Origin: an uncultured Clostridia bacterium
Lineage (GTDB): Bacteria; Bacillota; Clostridia; Oscillospirales; Acutalibacteraceae
Direction of reading: 5' to 3'
DNA: 7,554 bases
Assembly: GCA_946405475.1 (NCBI GenBank)
Contig: CAMJHI010000103.1
Coordinates: 1-7,554 of the forward strand
Of this stretch, positions 6,320 to 7,554 are shown in pieces. The stretch's first letter is position 1; each line of letters starts with the position of its first letter. Under the pieces are notes generated by a model. That model was not told the DNA's origin. It made no database searches and saw only the letters and a list, made by a program, of their open reading frames with translations. A program made the position numbers and the translations under genes.

Positions 6320-7051
6320 TCACTTCGTTCGATTCGATGTGTTCGGCTTTGCCGAACAAGACTTGCGAAACGTCAGCAATGCCGTGACGATCTCCGCGCG
6401 CCAGACCAGCTTTTGCAGCAGGCTTGTCCGCCCGCCGGTCATGCTGCCCTCGTTGCGCCGCCACAGCAGCAGCGGCTCGTCGAGGAGCGTTACCTTGCCC
6501 ACCCTTTCGCTGACGAGGCCGAGCCACTGATCGTGCATCGGCAGTTTTTCGGGGAACGGCAGCGCCGCTTCAAACGCCGCGCGGGTCAGCGCCATGCAGC
6601 AGCCGGTGTAGCCGTTGCGGATGACGTTGCGCAGCACCCCCGTGCCGACGTGCTTGGCTTCAAACAGCGTTTCGCCGGTGGGGTTGAGGTCGGCGTCGGT
6701 CAGGCGGGCGTTGTGCATCACGCAGCACGCGCCGCTCTCAACGGCCGCCATCACCTTTTGCACCTTGCCGGGCAGCCAGACGTCGTCCTGATCGCTCAGA
6801 AACGCCACGTCACCCGTGCATCGGCGCAGCAAAAACGCTTTGTTTTTGTCGACCCCGGCGTGAGGGCCTTCAAGATAGGTCACGCGCGGATCGTTCAGGA
6901 ACGGTTCACACGCCTCTTTCGTGTGCGGCGTGCGGCTGTCATCGGAAATGAGCAGCTCATCCCCTTCGCCGAGCTGCGGCAGAATGGAGGAAAGCTGCTG
7001 CGCGATATAGGCTTCGCCGTTGTAGGCGGCGACAAGAACCGAAATTTTCAT
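6320..7051 (-). CDS. Family 2 glycosyltransferase with repeat-derived C-terminal tail
   Basis: This 243-residue cytoplasmic GT-A glycosyltransferase starts with MKISVLVAAYNGEAYIAQQL (1-20). It carries nucleotide-sugar and metal-binding motifs LLISDDS (33-39) and FLSDQDDVW (84-92), then a GYTGCCMALTRAAF acceptor-region segment (147-160), PMHDQWLGLV (171-180) and DEPLLLWRRNEGSMTGG (191-207). These are typical of capsular/cell-wall GT2 enzymes, including alpha-L-rhamnosyltransferase-like ones; donor and acceptor cannot be read from sequence. The native protein seems to end near LLTFRK (225-230). The remaining SCSAKPNTSNRTK is encoded by the hairpin array, which also supplies the TGA. The enzyme core appears intact. 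The ATG at 7051 has a loose AGGAAGGA about 14 nt upstream. It is the first gene of the minus-strand run, preceded by an AT-rich promoter-like stretch. Confidence 0.9.
   Translation of the reverse strand: MKISVLVAAYNGEAYIAQQLSSILPQLGEGDELLISDDSRTPHTKEACEPFLNDPRVTYLEGPHAGVDKNKAFLLRRCTGDVAFLSDQDDVWLPGKVQKVMAAVESGACCVMHNARLTDADLNPTGETLFEAKHVGTGVLRNVIRNGYTGCCMALTRAAFEAALPFPEKLPMHDQWLGLVSERVGKVTLLDEPLLLWRRNEGSMTGGRTSLLQKLVWRAEIVTALLTFRKSCSAKPNTSNRTK
6334..6365 (+). repeat. 32-bp terminal repeat unit of the right array, outer copy
   Basis: Exact direct copy of 6134-6165. Its outer end falls inside the 3' coding end of the glycosyltransferase at 7051-6320, so the last codons of that gene are read through the hairpin. 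Confidence 0.9.
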
Positions 7052-7105
7052 GGGCCACCGCCCCGTCCTTCCTGTTTTTTACCAAAAACGGCATACCATT
7101 CTGTT

Positions 7106-7114
7106 ATTTTACCA
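7106..7114 (-). promoter_or_regulatory. Possible extended -10 promoter upstream of the first glycosyltransferase gene
   Basis: On the minus strand TGG-TAAAAT forms an extended -10 element about 55 nt before the ATG at 7051. It lies in an AT-rich stretch (7096-7140) that contrasts with the GC-rich surroundings. No well-spaced -35 box is obvious (TTGTTA is only 12 nt away, TTCACA 20 nt away). Confidence 0.4.
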
Positions 7115-7190
7115 TATATTTATTAACAAATTGTGAAATCTCAGCGGTAAACCCGGTTGAGCCTGCCGCAGGGGCACCCGTTAATGCGAA

Positions 7191-7224
7191 ATTATGAATT
7201 ATGAATTAGGAATTAGGAATTATT
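7191..7224 (+). repeat. 7-bp tandem repeat (ATTATGA/ATTAGGA)
   Basis: Two ATTATGA units, two ATTAGGA units and a partial ATTATT lie head to tail. Similar ATTATGA low-complexity tracts are widespread between genes in gut Bacillota and Bacteroidota. Confidence 0.85.
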
Positions 7225-7265
7225 GCTCTCGGCTGTCCGCTACCGGCTCTCGGCTATCCGCTGTC
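7225..7265 (+). repeat. 21-bp imperfect tandem duplication
   Basis: GCTCTCGGCTGTCCGCTACCG-like units begin at 7225 and 7246 with a few differences. The words ACCG/CCGCTG/TACCGGC recur at the far right end of the window (about 7532-7554), suggesting a longer dispersed family. Confidence 0.6.
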
Positions 7266-7281
7266 AACGAGAGGGCTTTTC

Positions 7282-7301
7282 GGCACGCAAGAATGCGTGC
7301 C
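7282..7301 (-). repeat. REP-like palindrome, minus-oriented copy
   Basis: A perfect 8-bp stem (GGCACGCA/TGCGTGCC) with an AGAA loop, followed by CTAC. Read on the minus strand it is GTAGGGCACGCA-TTCT-TGCGTGCC, matching the plus-strand element at 7392-7415 except for a compensated stem pair. Confidence 0.75.
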
Positions 7302-7313
7302 CTACACCATAAA

Positions 7314-7353
7314 CCGCACTGCGATCAACGGGTCAGCGTTGTGCGGCCTTTTT
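7314..7353 (+). terminator. Weak terminator-like hairpin with T-run
   Basis: CCGCAC (7314-7319) pairs with GTGCGG (7341-7346), followed by CCTTTTT. The loop is long and no plus-strand gene precedes it, so it may simply be part of the repeat mosaic. Confidence 0.25.
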
Positions 7354-7391
7354 ATCGATCAAAAAGCCGATCTGTCACTTCCGTCTTGTCC

Positions 7392-7415
7392 GTAGGGCTC
7401 GCATTCTTGCGAGCC
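7392..7415 (+). repeat. REP-like palindrome, plus-oriented copy
   Basis: GTAG followed by a perfect 8-bp stem (GGCTCGCA/TGCGAGCC) with a TTCT loop. It is the inverted partner of 7282-7305. The third-to-fourth stem pair differs in both arms, keeping pairing intact. Confidence 0.75.
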
Positions 7416-7554
7416 GCGGGCAAAGAAGACTGCTTCGTCTGCGAGCAAACGATCGGTTAAATAAAATGCAATCGGAGTGCAGCGACCCTCAATTTCGCCT
7501 TTCGCATTTCGCCTTCCGCCTTAAAAATCGATCCGCTGACAACCGACTACCGGC

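Larger units (their letters stand above)
6134..6365. repeat. Modular hairpin array, right copy (about ten stem-loops)
   Basis: Stem-loops separated by ATATCGA or TTCGATATA spacers: 6140-6158 (8 bp, TTT loop), 6164-6179 (6 bp, GTTA loop), 6186-6195 (3 bp), 6203-6214 (4 bp, GAAA loop), 6222-6234 (5 bp, GAA loop), 6242-6258 (imperfect), 6273-6287 (6 bp, TGA loop), 6295-6309 (6 bp, GAT loop), an imperfect unit about 6318-6333, and 6340-6358 (8 bp). The array ends exactly in the coding sequence of the upstream glycosyltransferase at one side and within 20 bp of the four-helix-bundle start at the other. Confidence 0.92.
7140..7554. other. Gene-free repeat-rich intergenic stretch
   Basis: No family-like protein is seen in any frame here. 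The segment is a mosaic of a 7-bp tandem repeat, a 21-bp near-duplicate, two palindromic elements in opposite orientation, and a C/T-rich TTTCGC-type run close to the right end (about 7493-7523). It resembles accumulated dispersed repeats between operons. Confidence 0.6.

Noticed and set aside
5392..6365. CRISPR array
   Set aside because: The constant parts are only about 7-9 bp, the intervening units are palindromes rather than unique spacers, and no cas genes are present.
7194..7460. Plus-strand frame of 88 codons beginning MNYELGIRNY
   Set aside because: It is translation of the ATTATGA tandem tract and adjacent palindromes; no protein-like conservation or good ribosome-binding site.

Overview
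The window reads as part of a cell-wall polymer and surface-glycan locus from a moderately high-GC member of the Clostridia (Bacillota), possibly an Oscillospiraceae-like gut lineage. This rests on wall teichoic acid-type genes (TarI, TarJ, a CDP-glycerol/ribitol phosphotransferase and a TagGH-like ABC exporter), Shine-Dalgarno-led tightly packed genes, and dispersed palindromic repeats. The genus cannot be named from sequence alone. All convincing genes lie on the minus strand, so transcription runs from high to low coordinates.

Layout in transcription order. (1) 7554-7052 is gene-free. It holds low-complexity and palindromic repeat debris and a possible extended -10 promoter. (2) 7051-6320 is a family 2 glycosyltransferase whose last ~14 residues are encoded by repeat DNA. 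(3) 6365-6134 is an array of about ten short hairpins separated by ATATCGA-like spacers. (4) 6115-5741 is a small four-helix-bundle protein of the 23S rRNA intervening-sequence/Avd-like family. (5) 5740-5576 is a remnant encoding the C-terminal end of a GNAT acetyltransferase. (6) 5573-5392 is a second hairpin array, inverted relative to the first. (7) 5452-4580 is a rhamnosyltransferase-like family 2 glycosyltransferase with an unusual start region. (8) 4572-3721 and 3709-2966 are the permease and ATPase of a polysaccharide/teichoic acid ABC exporter. (9) 2927-2211 is tarI and 2121-1093 is tarJ. (10) 1088-1 is a CDP-glycerol/ribitol phosphotransferase cut by the window edge only near its end.

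Working model: TarJ reduces ribulose 5-phosphate to ribitol 5-phosphate, TarI activates it to CDP-ribitol, and the Glyphos_transf-family enzyme polymerises or primes with it. The two glycosyltransferases probably build linkage or side sugars, and the ABC pair exports the lipid-linked polymer. Gaps of 4-11 bp and Shine-Dalgarno sequences overlapping upstream stops tie glycosyltransferase-permease-ATPase and tarJ-phosphotransferase into an operon.

The most unusual part is 5392-6365. Two mutually inverted hairpin arrays share module order but differ in stem sequence, with compensatory changes. They bracket the four-helix-bundle gene and a broken GNAT gene, and together they interrupt the glycan operon. 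Both flanking glycosyltransferases carry repeat-derived sequence at the ends facing the insert. This looks like a mobile or recombining cassette of a type I cannot assign to a named element.
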